Below, piece after piece: positions 7,796 to 16,620 of a DNA stretch of 64,000 nt (positions within the stretch are counted from its first letter, which is position 1; the number at the start of each line of letters is the position of its first letter). The DNA lies in contig NZ_MKZO01000004.1 of the NCBI RefSeq assembly GCF_001941965.1, forward strand, positions 105,277 through 169,276, given 5' to 3'. A program made the translations under genes and the position numbers. Under the pieces are notes generated by a model. The model ran no database searches. It saw nothing but the letters and a program-made list of their open reading frames with translations, and had not been told where the DNA came from. Source of the DNA: Pseudomonas putida. Lineage in GTDB: Bacteria; Pseudomonadota; Gammaproteobacteria; Pseudomonadales; Pseudomonadaceae.

Positions 7796-9559
7796 TCAGG
7801 CTCTCGGTGTGCCGTAGCTCATGCTGACGCTGGCAGGGCTGCGCAGCGCGGTGGGGCCGGGGACAGCGGCAGGACGGGCGGCTTTCTGCAGGTCCTGGAG
7901 CACCCGCACGGTGGGCCCGAAGGCCTGCAACTGGCCGTTCTGCAGGACCAGCAGCTTCTCCAGGCCGGACAGCAGCGCCGGCTTGTGGGTGATCAGGATC
8001 AGCGTGCGGCGCGCCTCGCGGACCTTGGCCACCGCAGCGAGCAAGGCCTGTTCGCCGGCTTCGTCGAGGTTGGAATTGGGCTCGTCGAGGACGATCAACG
8101 CCGGTAGCCAGTACAACGCCCGGGCCAGGCCGATGCGCTGGCGCTGGCCGCCGGAAAGACCGCTGCCGCCCTCGCCCAGCACGGTGTCATAGCCCGCCGG
8201 GAACTTGAGGATCATGTCGTGCACCCCGGCCAGTTGCGCGGCAGCGACCACCGCATCGGCGTCCACCTCGCCAAGCCGGGCGATGTTCTCGGCGATGCTG
8301 CCAGCGAACAGTTGCACGTCCTGGGGCAGGTAGCCGATATGCTGGCCGAGCAGGCTTTTGTCCCAGCGTTGCAGGTCGGCGCCGTCCAGGCGCACCTTGC
8401 CGTCAAAGGGATTGGCAGCACCTACGAGCAACCGGGCCAGGGTGGATTTGCCGGAACCGGAAGCGCCGATGATGCCCAGGGAATCACCGGGCTCAAGGGC
8501 GAAGCCAAGATTGCTCAGGCAGGGCTTGCGTGTACCCGGCAGCAACGCGGTGACCTGCTCGACGGACAGGCGGCCGGTGGGCGCCGGCAGCGGCATGCCC
8601 TCGGGACGCGGCGGTTGCGCCTGCAACAGTTCGTTGAGGCGGACATAGGCCTGGCGTGCCGAACCCCACTGGCGCCAGACCGCGATCAACTGGTCGATGG
8701 GCGCCAGCACCCGGCCCATCAGGATCGAGCCGGCGACCATCATGCCCGGGCTGACCTGCTTCTCCAGCGCCAGCCAGGCACCGAGGCCGAGGACCAGGGA
8801 TTGCAGGGTCAGGCGCAGGGTCTTGGATACGGCGGTCACCGCCGCGGCGCGCTCGCTGCCATGGTTCTGCAGGCCGAGAAAGCCGTGGTGCAGTGCGGTC
8901 CAGCGCTGGCGGACCACGCCGAGCATGCCCATGGCTTCCATCGCCTCGGCATTGCGCAGGTTGCCGCTGGCCTGTAAACCGGCCTGCTGGGACAGTTGCC
9001 CGGCTTCGGCGAAGGGCTTTTGCGTCAGGCGCTCGTTGAGCCAGGCCAGGACCGTCAGCAGCACCGCACCGACCAACGCCATCAGCCCCAGCCAGGGGCT
9101 GAACAGGAACATCACCGCGAGGTACACCGGGAACCACGGCGCATCGAAGAAGGCGAACAGCGCCTGGCCAGTGGCGAACTGGCGCAGGCTGGTCAGGTCC
9201 GCCAGCACCTGGCCGGCGGCGCCCTTGCTACCGGCCAGGCTGGCTTCATAGGCGGCCTGGAACACCCGGGGGTTGAGGCGCAGGTCCATCTGCGTGCCGA
9301 GGCGGATCACCACCAGGCTGCGCACCCACTCCAGCAGGCCCATGAAGGCGAACAGGCCGACCACCATCAGGCTGAGCATCAGCAGGGTCATCTCGTTGCC
9401 CGAGGACAGCACCCGGTCGTAGACCTGCAGCATGTACAGGGCCGGCGCCAGCATCAGCAGGTTGATCACCGCGGTGAACAGGCCGACATTGGCAAAGCCG
9501 GCGCGGCAGGCCTTGAGCGCCTTGCGCACTTCGTTGCCCGAAACGGGAGCGGTTCCCAT
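7796..9559 (-). CDS. hasD: Type I secretion ABC transporter (permease plus ATPase) for HasA
   Basis: 587-residue fused membrane/ATPase protein of the PrtD/AprD/HasD family. The N-terminal 300 residues carry six transmembrane helices; the nucleotide-binding domain has Walker A GASGSGKST, signature LSGGQRQRIGLARAL and Walker B LIVLDEPNSNLDE. There is no N-terminal C39 peptidase-like domain, as expected for exporters of uncleaved C-terminal signals such as the one on HasA. The start at 9559 is preceded by GAGGA. A 169-bp gap with a strong hairpin separates it from hasA. Confidence 0.94.
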   Translation of the reverse strand: MGTAPVSGNEVRKALKACRAGFANVGLFTAVINLLMLAPALYMLQVYDRVLSSGNEMTLLMLSLMVVGLFAFMGLLEWVRSLVVIRLGTQMDLRLNPRVFQAAYEASLAGSKGAAGQVLADLTSLRQFATGQALFAFFDAPWFPVYLAVMFLFSPWLGLMALVGAVLLTVLAWLNERLTQKPFAEAGQLSQQAGLQASGNLRNAEAMEAMGMLGVVRQRWTALHHGFLGLQNHGSERAAAVTAVSKTLRLTLQSLVLGLGAWLALEKQVSPGMMVAGSILMGRVLAPIDQLIAVWRQWGSARQAYVRLNELLQAQPPRPEGMPLPAPTGRLSVEQVTALLPGTRKPCLSNLGFALEPGDSLGIIGASGSGKSTLARLLVGAANPFDGKVRLDGADLQRWDKSLLGQHIGYLPQDVQLFAGSIAENIARLGEVDADAVVAAAQLAGVHDMILKFPAGYDTVLGEGGSGLSGGQRQRIGLARALYWLPALIVLDEPNSNLDEAGEQALLAAVAKVREARRTLILITHKPALLSGLEKLLVLQNGQLQAFGPTVRVLQDLQKAARPAAVPGPTALRSPASVSMSYGTPRA

Positions 9560-9683
9560 TGCTTGGATTCCTCGCAGACGACGACGGCAGGCGATTGCAA
9601 TCAGCCCACCCTCGCCACAGAATTCGCACCACCGCAGCCTGGGCCCGGCAAAGACACGGGCTGCGGGGTAAATGCAGCAGATC

Positions 9684-9713
9684 AGCGAATGCCAGGGTGA
9701 CCTGCCATTCGCT
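9684..9713. terminator. Strong hairpin between hasA and hasD (attenuator or mRNA-stabilising stem)
   Basis: AGCGAATG-c-CAGG-gtga-CCTG-c-CATTCGCT: a near-perfect 13-bp stem with a single C-C opposition. It lies 15 bp after the hasA stop. The T-run (GCTTTTTATT) is on the plus-strand side, so for the hasA transcript it is not a classical terminator; an effect on partial termination or 3'-end protection is inferred. Confidence 0.7.
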
Positions 9714-9728
9714 TTTTATTGCCTGCTA

Positions 9729-10331
9729 TCAAGCCGCCAGGGCCAGGTCGTCGACCTGGGACTGGACGCCGACGGCGGTGGCCGAGGCAGCGTTGATGGC
9801 TGCAGTGATGTCGGCGAAGGTGTTGTCGGTGGACACGCCATAGGTCGCCAGCAGGTTGTCCAGCACGCCTTCCAGGGCAGTGGTGTTGCCTTGCATCAGG
9901 CCGAAAATGGTCTGGTGGACTTCGTTGCCGGTACGGCCGGCACCCAGCGCAGCATCCAGGTCCAGACCGGCGAAGGTCACCACGTCCTGTTGCAGGGTGA
10001 AGTCGCTGCCTTGACCGCCGCCCAGGCCATAACCCAGGGAGACTTCATCCAGCGAACCCCACAGGTAGTGGTTGAGGTTGCTGTTGGCCGGAACACCTGG
10101 GGTGAACACATAGTGCAGACCGTTCGCGGTATCGCTACCGGCAATGAACGCGTACTCGGAGCCATTGGCACCATGGGTGGCGTACTCGCTGCCGTCGTAG
10201 GTACCAGTGTTGAACCCACCAGTGTTGCTATTGCCATGACCGGCGGTGAAGAAACCGGTGGCCCACTCCGACAGGTACTGGTCGACGGTGTAGTTGGCGA
10301 AGACGGCATCGTAAGTAACGGAAAGGCTCAT
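9729..10331 (-). CDS. hasA: Secreted heme-binding hemophore HasA
   Basis: 200-residue extracellular protein with no N-terminal signal peptide and the C-terminal type I secretion signal ending DDLALAA, nearly the same as P. aeruginosa HasA (HDLALAA). It captures heme from host or environmental hemoproteins and hands it to HasR. Probable ligands are His32 and Tyr74 (LHYVF), with His88 (NHYLWG) as the histidine that hydrogen-bonds the tyrosine. Compared with P. aeruginosa HasA the His32 loop is about six residues shorter, and the Tyr-His spacing is 14 rather than 8, so the heme pocket is remodelled. Fold landmarks GGFN, YDGSEYA, FIAG and HQTIFGLMQG are kept. Flanked by hairpins on both sides. 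Confidence 0.95.
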   Translation of the reverse strand: MSLSVTYDAVFANYTVDQYLSEWATGFFTAGHGNSNTGGFNTGTYDGSEYATHGANGSEYAFIAGSDTANGLHYVFTPGVPANSNLNHYLWGSLDEVSLGYGLGGGQGSDFTLQQDVVTFAGLDLDAALGAGRTGNEVHQTIFGLMQGNTTALEGVLDNLLATYGVSTDNTFADITAAINAASATAVGVQSQVDDLALAA

Positions 10332-10361
10332 AACTGTTCCTCTGAACGTTTTGGTGGTTTG

Positions 10362-10401
10362 ACGAAGGCTCCTGCCTTCGTTTTTGTCCTGAAGGACAAA
10401 A
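10362..10401. promoter_or_regulatory. Tandem hairpins between hasR and hasA
   Basis: Two perfect 8-bp stems with 4-nt loops stand back to back: ACGAAGGC/GCCTTCGT (10362-10381) and TTTTGTCC/GGACAAAA (10382-10401). In the has transcript they follow the hasR stop (10435) and precede the hasA start (10331). They could set the hasA:hasR ratio by processing, termination or protection of the hasA message; this is inference. Confidence 0.7.
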
Positions 10402-10434
10402 GGGTTGGCCGTGCCCGGTCAGGGCGCGGGGAAA

Positions 10435-13194
10435 TCAGAATTTGTATTCCAGCATCCCGGTCAGGGTCCGACCGCGGGCCAGGGAAAGGTTGTTGACGTC
10501 ACCCATCGCCACGAAGTAAGCCTCATCGGTCGCGTTTTCCAGGGCCATGGACAGGTTGATCTGTGGCGTCATCCAATAGCTGGCGAAGAGGTCGTAGACC
10601 TTGTATTTCGGCCACATGGCCTGGTCGAGCGTGGCGTAGGTGTGGTCATTGAGGTTCTCGCCGTTGCCCTTGCTGTAGCGCAGCCGGGCACCGACATCGA
10701 GCTGGTTGTCGAGGAAGCGCATACCCAGGGTCAACGAGCCGCGATCAGCGGGCATGTAGGTGGCGTTACCCATGATGTTGCCGCAGGTAATCTGGTTGCT
10801 CATGGCGTCGTTGGGCACCGCCTGGTTGACCGCGAACTGACGCATCACGATACGGTTGCCCACCTGTACCGGACGGGTCACGGTGCCGACACGCACCGTG
10901 GATTTCGCCCCGCCCATGTAGAACTGGCGCGAACAGAAGTCGTTGCTGCCGATCATGTGGGTGTAGGCAAGCCGGCCGTAATAACGGCCCGCGTCGTAGT
11001 CCAGGGCGTACTCGACACCGCGGAAGCGCGTGGTCTCCTGGTTGTTCTGGTAGGCCATCCGTCCCAACCCGATACCCGAGGCGGTTTCGTCCGGCAGGCT
11101 GACGTTGACGTCGAGGAACGAGAAGTTGTCGATCCGGGTGTCGAAGTACGCCACCTTCAGACCGAAGCGGTCTCCCTCGCGCAGCAGCGAATCCTTGAAG
11201 ATATTGAAACCGAGCTCCCAGTCGTGAGAGGTCTCCGGCTTGAGGAAGGGGTTGGGATACACCATCTCGGAACTGCTGCCGCCATGCGCGCGACCGGTCA
11301 TGAATACTTCGGTAACCGCCGGTGCACGCCAGCCGCGCCCCCATCGCGTATAGAGTTGCAACCAGTCCACACCCGGTTTGACTGCGATGCCGAAGGTCGG
11401 CGAAAAGCGACCCTGCTCGGTGGTCTCGTCGAAGATCAGGTGCTGCTGTGTCTTGGCCGGCCCTCCGGTTTCATAGGGCCCTTCCGGATACATCCACAAC
11501 GTCATGCCGCTTTCGCCGCTCAGGCGATAACGGTCATAGCGCAGACCCGCATCCAGCGTCAGCCAAGCGTCATGCTCGTATTGCGCATGGGTGAACAGGC
11601 TCGCCGTCAGCTTCTTGCCTTCCGGGGTAGCGCCCTGGACATAGGGGTAAGCCTGTTCGTTTGGCGCGGCCACACGATCGGTCGCCGGTTTGAAACTGTC
11701 CTGGAAAAGCTCGGTGCCGTAGTTCAGGGTCAGTTTGTCGCTCGCACCGATGTAGAAGCGCGAGGTGTTCTGCACTTGCAGACCCCAGGTATCGGTCTGG
11801 AAGCGATCATTGTAGGCCGCGAAGCGGTTACCGCTGGACTCACTGGCATCGTTGGCGGCATTCCAGCGATCAAGCCGGGTCGTGACGAAGTAAAGCTTGG
11901 CTTTCACATCGATCAGGTCGTTGTCGGGAGTGAAGCTGTAGTCGATCGAGGCGTTCTTGGCGTTGAGGTCGTTGGATCCGCTGCGCTTGTAATAGAAGTC
12001 GGTGAGATCGTCCGTGAGCCAGGTCCAGGCATCCTTGCTGTCGGTATCCGTCTCGATATAGCTGAACTGAAGACGCTGATCCTGAGGCAGGTTGATGCCA
12101 AGCTTGACCAGTTGCGAGCGCGTCACACTGCCCATGTCGCCCACTTCGCTGTTCAGCCAGTTGTCCCATGCCTCGGGATAGAACTGACGCAGACGGATCT
12201 CGGTACCGAGGTTGTCCTTGTTGTTGGTGCCGGCGCGGTAATCGCCAAAGTGGCGCTCGCTGACACCCAGCAACAGGTCGCCCACTTCGTTGCCGAAGGC
12301 AAATAACGCACTGCCGTTGAAATAGGTGCCGTTACCCAGCTCGCCGATCCCGTGGCCGGCGCGGATACGACCGCCGTACTCCTTGTCCGGGCCGAGAAAT
12401 TCGCTGGCTTGCACGGTATTGAAGCTGGCGATGCCGCCGAGCACACCGGCGCCGCCCATACCCGATTGCGAGCCTTTTTCGATCTCGATCGAACTGATGA
12501 ACTCCGGATCCACCACCATGATGCCGTTGCGCTGCTGGTGGCCGTTGACGTTGAAGTTCTGGCGCATGCCATCGATGTTCATGTTGACCCGGCCGTAGTC
12601 CTGCACGCCGCGGATGTTCACCGACAGGCCCTGGTCACGGGGATCCACCGCGGTGTACACGCCTGCAGTTTCCTCCAGCATGTCGGCAGCATGGCGTGGC
12701 GGGCGCTTGTCGATCTGCTCGCGGGTGATCACCGCCACCGAGCGCGGTTCGCTGTAGACCCAATCACCATCACCGCGGGACTGGATGCGGGTGGCGCCCA
12801 GCTCGATGGACTTGCCATCGTCGGCCAGGCGCTCCAGGCCGACCTGGTCGTTGCCGGTGAAGCGGTAGCGCACCGGGTTGCCGCCGAGCAGCAGGGCCAG
12901 GGCTTCGCGGGAGGTGTGCTCGCCATGCAGGCCATCGCTGCGCAGGCCGGCCAGCTTGCGACTGTCGAAGAACACCTGGACCTTGGCCTGCTCGGCGAAG
13001 GCCAGCACGGCGCTGTCCAGGGACTGGGCCGGGATGTCGAAGCGGATCAGGGCCGTGCGCTGGGTCGCGCTCGAGGTCGGCTCGGCGGCCTGCACCGCGC
13101 CGATCCCCATCGGCAGGGTGCAGACGCCCAGCAGCAGATTGCAGGCCAGGGCAATCCGGTTGAGGCGCAATGGTCGTTGGTTTGGAGTGGTCAC
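10435..13194 (-). CDS. hasR: TonB-dependent hemophore/heme receptor HasR with signalling domain
   Basis: 919-residue outer-membrane receptor. Order: signal peptide (about residues 10-36, ending VQAAE), secretin/TonB short N-terminal signalling (STN) domain at about 45-125 with FDIPAQSLDSAVLAFAEQA, plug domain from about 140 (RSVAVITREQIDKRPPRHAAD), then a 22-strand barrel ending in GRTLTGMLEYKF with the usual terminal Phe. The STN domain talks to the anti-sigma HasS when HasA-heme binds. I prefer the GTG at 13194: an upstream ATG at 13248 would overlap the Fur-like box and adds no recognisable sequence. The Shine-Dalgarno is weak (GAG at -10). S. marcescens HasR is of similar length. Confidence 0.93.
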   Translation of the reverse strand: MTTPNQRPLRLNRIALACNLLLGVCTLPMGIGAVQAAEPTSSATQRTALIRFDIPAQSLDSAVLAFAEQAKVQVFFDSRKLAGLRSDGLHGEHTSREALALLLGGNPVRYRFTGNDQVGLERLADDGKSIELGATRIQSRGDGDWVYSEPRSVAVITREQIDKRPPRHAADMLEETAGVYTAVDPRDQGLSVNIRGVQDYGRVNMNIDGMRQNFNVNGHQQRNGIMVVDPEFISSIEIEKGSQSGMGGAGVLGGIASFNTVQASEFLGPDKEYGGRIRAGHGIGELGNGTYFNGSALFAFGNEVGDLLLGVSERHFGDYRAGTNNKDNLGTEIRLRQFYPEAWDNWLNSEVGDMGSVTRSQLVKLGINLPQDQRLQFSYIETDTDSKDAWTWLTDDLTDFYYKRSGSNDLNAKNASIDYSFTPDNDLIDVKAKLYFVTTRLDRWNAANDASESSGNRFAAYNDRFQTDTWGLQVQNTSRFYIGASDKLTLNYGTELFQDSFKPATDRVAAPNEQAYPYVQGATPEGKKLTASLFTHAQYEHDAWLTLDAGLRYDRYRLSGESGMTLWMYPEGPYETGGPAKTQQHLIFDETTEQGRFSPTFGIAVKPGVDWLQLYTRWGRGWRAPAVTEVFMTGRAHGGSSSEMVYPNPFLKPETSHDWELGFNIFKDSLLREGDRFGLKVAYFDTRIDNFSFLDVNVSLPDETASGIGLGRMAYQNNQETTRFRGVEYALDYDAGRYYGRLAYTHMIGSNDFCSRQFYMGGAKSTVRVGTVTRPVQVGNRIVMRQFAVNQAVPNDAMSNQITCGNIMGNATYMPADRGSLTLGMRFLDNQLDVGARLRYSKGNGENLNDHTYATLDQAMWPKYKVYDLFASYWMTPQINLSMALENATDEAYFVAMGDVNNLSLARGRTLTGMLEYKF

Positions 13195-13224
13195 TTCATG
13201 TGGCTCGCTGTGTTGGCATTTTCT

Positions 13225-13243
13225 AGTAATGAAAATCAATCTC
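13225..13243. promoter_or_regulatory. Fur-like box upstream of hasR
   Basis: Reading the minus strand, 13 of 19 positions match the GATAATGATAATCATTATC consensus; the core is TGATTTTCATTA. It lies about 30-50 bp upstream of the hasR start, consistent with iron repression of hasRADEF. Confidence 0.7.
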
Positions 13244-13326
13244 AACAATCAGACGAGCGGGGTAGGAAAAGTCAGTAAATAAATTTTCGGGAAAATTTCT
13301 GCAGGGGATTTTTGTGGGGTATTCGA

Positions 13327-13402
13327 GGGCCCTATCGCTGGCAAGCCAGCTCCCACAGGGTTCGCATAACCTGTGGGAGCTGGCTTGCCAGCGATGAGGC
13401 CC
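13327..13402. repeat. REP doublet (REPIN) between hasS and hasR
   Basis: Two inverted copies of the GCTGGCAAGCCAGC-type element, about 18 bp apart. It separates the regulatory pair hasIS from hasRADEF. Confidence 0.95.
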
Positions 13403-13422
13403 GGGAGAGCAACGAAGAAGAA

Positions 13423-14496
13423 TCAGTAGATCAAGGTCAGCCCAGGCAAATCGACCCGCTTCACCTTCAGCTCATCGGTCAGCATCACCAGCGCCTGGTC
13501 CAGGTTGTCCAGGCGGAACATCCCGCTGACCTCGCGCCGCGCCAGCGCCGAATCAGTGATGAGTACATGACCGCCGCGATAGCGGTTGATCTGCTCCGCC
13601 ACCTGCGCCATCGGCTCGCGTTCGAAGATCAGCAGCCCGCGCTGCCAGGCACTGGCGCGCCGCGGGTCCTGCTCCGGCCAGGCACGAATACCGTGCTGCG
13701 GGTCATAGCGCAGGCTCTGCCCCTCCTCCAGCACCCGCTCGGCGACCCCGCTGGCCGGCGGCTCGATCAGGCTGACCCGGGTACTGTGCTCGAGCATCCC
13801 GACCCAGCCACCCTGCCCTTCACCGCCAACCACGAAACGCGTGCCCAGCGCCCGGGTGGTCGCCCCGGCGTATTCGACGACGAAAGGCCGCGTCTCCTTG
13901 CCAGCGACTGGCGCCGCATCGAACACCGCATCCCCGGACAACAACCGCACGCGCCGCTCGCTATCGCTGTAGGCAAGGCTGATGGCACTGCCACTGTCGA
14001 GCTCGACCTTGCTGCCGTCGGGCAGGATGACCTGGCGGATCTCCCCGCGGCTGGTGACATAGTCGGCATTCAGACGCTGGACGATTTCCGGCCCACGATC
14101 CACGGCGAATACCGCCACCAGCAACATGGCCGCCGTGCTCGCCACCCAGCGCAGGCGCGAACGCCGACGCCGACCACCAATCGGTCGCGGCGCTTCAGGC
14201 AACGCCACAGGCGCCGGCTGCGGCTCATCCAGATGCCCCAGGCGCCCAAGATCGGCCCAGGTCGCCTGGGCGAACGCCAACGCCCGTGCATGACGCGGAT
14301 CGCACTCACGCCATTCAGCCAAGGCCTGCATCTGTCCGGGACTCAGGCACCCGGCATCCAGCAATACCGCCCACTCGGCGGCCTGCTCGCGAATTGCTTG
14401 CTCTGGCGGGATCTGGCTGCTCACACGGTTCTCTCGAATTCTGCTTATGTAAGGGCTGACGTCTGAAGGCGCATTTCCCAGTAAACCGTTCGTCAT
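13423..14496 (-). CDS. hasS: FecR-family anti-sigma regulator of the has system
   Basis: 357-residue inner-membrane signal transducer: N-terminal cytoplasmic DUF4880-like domain (AAEWAVLLDAG at about 40-50), one transmembrane helix near residues 116-134 (WVASTAAMLLVAVFAV), and a periplasmic FecR domain with GEIRQVILPDGSKVELDSGS, ending in a C-terminal segment that would contact the STN domain of HasR. It holds the sigma factor HasI inactive until HasA-heme engages HasR. I chose the ATG at 14496, which overlaps the hasI stop (ATGA) and has AGGA six nt upstream; a GTG at 14424 is the alternative. Confidence 0.9.
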   Translation of the reverse strand: MTNGLLGNAPSDVSPYISRIRENRVSSQIPPEQAIREQAAEWAVLLDAGCLSPGQMQALAEWRECDPRHARALAFAQATWADLGRLGHLDEPQPAPVALPEAPRPIGGRRRRSRLRWVASTAAMLLVAVFAVDRGPEIVQRLNADYVTSRGEIRQVILPDGSKVELDSGSAISLAYSDSERRVRLLSGDAVFDAAPVAGKETRPFVVEYAGATTRALGTRFVVGGEGQGGWVGMLEHSTRVSLIEPPASGVAERVLEEGQSLRYDPQHGIRAWPEQDPRRASAWQRGLLIFEREPMAQVAEQINRYRGGHVLITDSALARREVSGMFRLDNLDQALVMLTDELKVKRVDLPGLTLIY

Positions 14497-14996
14497 CCCG
14501 GTTCCTGCAGACACTGCATGACATAGGCCAGGGCCTTGGACAGATGCTTCTGCACCGAGCTGTCGGAGATTTCCAGGCGCCGGGCGACCTCGGCGTGGGT
14601 CAGCCCTTCGAGGCGGTTGAGGCGGAAGATCTCCCGGGTCCGCGGCGGCAGTTCGTTCATTGCCGCGCGCAGGCGGCGCATATGCTGCTCGGCGGCGGTG
14701 CTGTCTTCAAGGCCGGGGCTGTCTTCGACGATGCCTTCGAGGGCTTCATGCGGTACCAGATCGGTCTTGCGCCGCTGTTGCTGGCGCAAGTGGTCGATCA
14801 TCAGGTTGTGCGCCGTGCGGTAAAGGTAGGCCGGCGTATTGTCGATACGCTCGACGGACTGCTGCTCCGCCAGGCGCAGGAAACTTTCCTGCACCAGGTC
14901 GGCCGCCAGCTGCGGGTCGCGCACCTTGCGCGTGAGCAGGCCCTGCAGGCTTTTCGCGTGCTTGAGGAACAGGCGCTTGAGGTCGGACTCCGCCAC
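14493..14996 (-). CDS. hasI: ECF sigma factor, FecI type, of the has system
   Basis: 167-residue extracytoplasmic-function sigma factor. Region 2 holds DLVQESFLRLAEQ and AYLYRTAHNLMIDHLRQQ; region 4 holds LPPRTREIFRLNRLEGLTHAEVARRL. It directs RNA polymerase to the hasR promoter (family knowledge for HasI). The GTG start at 14996 has GGAG five nt upstream. It forms an overlapping pair with hasS and has a Fur-like box 45-60 bp upstream, so both sigma synthesis and the target operon appear iron-controlled. Confidence 0.92.
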   Translation of the reverse strand: MAESDLKRLFLKHAKSLQGLLTRKVRDPQLAADLVQESFLRLAEQQSVERIDNTPAYLYRTAHNLMIDHLRQQQRRKTDLVPHEALEGIVEDSPGLEDSTAAEQHMRRLRAAMNELPPRTREIFRLNRLEGLTHAEVARRLEISDSSVQKHLSKALAYVMQCLQEPG

Positions 14997-15039
14997 GCGA
15001 ACTCCAGGAGGCTATCGGAAGGGAGGCGCCATGCTACTC

Positions 15040-15058
15040 GTTAGTGAGAATCACTTGC
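15040..15058. promoter_or_regulatory. Fur-like box upstream of hasI
   Basis: On the minus strand GCAAGTGATTCTCACTAAC matches 12 of 19 positions of the Fur consensus and is itself an imperfect palindrome (AGTGA...TCACT). It lies about 45-60 bp before the hasI start. Confidence 0.65.
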
Positions 15059-15079
15059 AAGAAGTCCGCGCCGCCTGTC

Positions 15080-16450
15080 CTATTCCTCGAAGAGTGCGTC
15101 GAGGGCCTGTTCCAGGCGGGTGACCGCGATCACCTGAAGGCCCGCCGGCGCTTCCTTCGGCGCATTGCCCTTGGGCACGATGGCGCGCTTGAAGCCGTGC
15201 TTGGCCGCTTCCTTCAGGCGCTCCTGGCCGCTCGGCACCGGACGCACCTCGCCCGACAGGCCGATCTCGCCGAACACCAGCAAGCCCTGGGACAGCGGCC
15301 TGTTGCGCAGGCTGGACATCACGGCCGCGATCAGCGCCAGGTCGGACGCGGTCTCCAGCACCTTGACCCCGCCGACCACGTTGAGGAACACATCCTGGTC
15401 GTGGGTAGGAATCCCGCCATGCCGGTGCAGGACCGCCAGCAGCATGGCCAGGCGGTTCTGGTCGAGGCCGAGGGTCACCCGGCGCGGGTTGGCGAGATGG
15501 CTGTCGTCCACCAGGGCCTGGACTTCCACCAGCATCGGCCGGGTGCCTTCCCAGGTCGCCATGACCACGCTACCCGGAACTTCGTCCTGGGTGCGGGTGA
15601 GAAAGATCGCCGAAGGGTTGGAGACTTCCTTCAGGCCACGGTCGGTCATGCCGAACACGCCCAGTTCGTTGACCGCGCCGAAGCGGTTCTTCACCGCCCG
15701 CAGCAGGCGCAGGCGGCCGTCGGATTCGCCCTCGAAATACAGCACGGTGTCGACCATATGCTCCAGCACCCGCGGGCCGGCCAGGGCGCCTTCCTTGGTC
15801 ACGTGGCCGACCAGGAAGATCGCCGTGCCGCTCTGCTTGGCGTAGCGCACCAGCAGCGCCGCGCTTTCACGCACCTGGGCAACGCCGCCGGGCGCCGATT
15901 GCAGTTGCTCGGTGAAGATGGTCTGGATCGAGTCGATCACCATGACCTTGGGTTTTTCGCTGCGGGCGGTGGCAATGATGCTTTCGATGCAGGTCTCGGT
16001 CATCACCCGCAACTGGTCCAGCGGCAGGCCCAGCCGCCGGCCGCGCATGGCCACCTGCTGCTGGGACTCTTCGCCGGTGACGTACAGCGCCGGCATGCGC
16101 GCGGCGATATGGCAAAGGGTCTGCAGGAGGATGGTCGACTTGCCGATCCCGGGGTCGCCGCCGATCAGCACCACCGAACCGTCCACCAGGCCGCCGCCGA
16201 GCACCCGGTCGAGTTCGGCGCTGGCGGTGGAGAAGCGCGGGATCTCCTCGATGGAGACTTCGGCCAGGGTCTTGATCTGCGCCTGTTGCCCGGCCCAGCC
16301 GGTGCGGCCGCTGGGCGCTGCAGCGCCGCCACTCTCGATCATGGTCTCGGTCAGGGTGTTCCAGGCGCCGCATTCACTGCATTGGCCGGCCCACTTCGGG
16401 AAGGTCGCACCGCACTCGGTGCAGCCGTACAAGCGCTTGGCCTTGGCCAT
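15080..16450 (-). CDS. radA: DNA repair protein RadA
   Basis: 456-residue cytoplasmic ATPase that drives branch migration of recombination intermediates with RecA. Domains in order: C4 zinc finger (CTECGATFPKWAGQCSECG, residues 10-28), RecA-like ATPase with Walker A GGDPGIGKST, the RadA-specific KNRFG motif (VKNRFGAVNE), and a C-terminal Lon-protease-like domain (residues about 300-450). The start at 16450 follows AGGAG at a good distance; longer in-frame extensions upstream would run into the mscL promoter. It stands next to mscL in divergent orientation, an order I recall from other pseudomonads. Confidence 0.96.
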   Translation of the reverse strand: MAKAKRLYGCTECGATFPKWAGQCSECGAWNTLTETMIESGGAAAPSGRTGWAGQQAQIKTLAEVSIEEIPRFSTASAELDRVLGGGLVDGSVVLIGGDPGIGKSTILLQTLCHIAARMPALYVTGEESQQQVAMRGRRLGLPLDQLRVMTETCIESIIATARSEKPKVMVIDSIQTIFTEQLQSAPGGVAQVRESAALLVRYAKQSGTAIFLVGHVTKEGALAGPRVLEHMVDTVLYFEGESDGRLRLLRAVKNRFGAVNELGVFGMTDRGLKEVSNPSAIFLTRTQDEVPGSVVMATWEGTRPMLVEVQALVDDSHLANPRRVTLGLDQNRLAMLLAVLHRHGGIPTHDQDVFLNVVGGVKVLETASDLALIAAVMSSLRNRPLSQGLLVFGEIGLSGEVRPVPSGQERLKEAAKHGFKRAIVPKGNAPKEAPAGLQVIAVTRLEQALDALFEE

Positions 16451-16620
16451 GGGCAATCTCCTGGAAAAAGTCGCCATGATAGCCGCCGCGCCGGGACGGG
16501 TGCCAATCGCAAGCAAACCATTGGCTATCAGCGGGGTCATTTGTAATCGACGCAACGCATGAAGCGCTTCGCTGAATTACACTGCGTCGACCCACCTTCA
16601 ATTGTTACAAGGAATAAACC

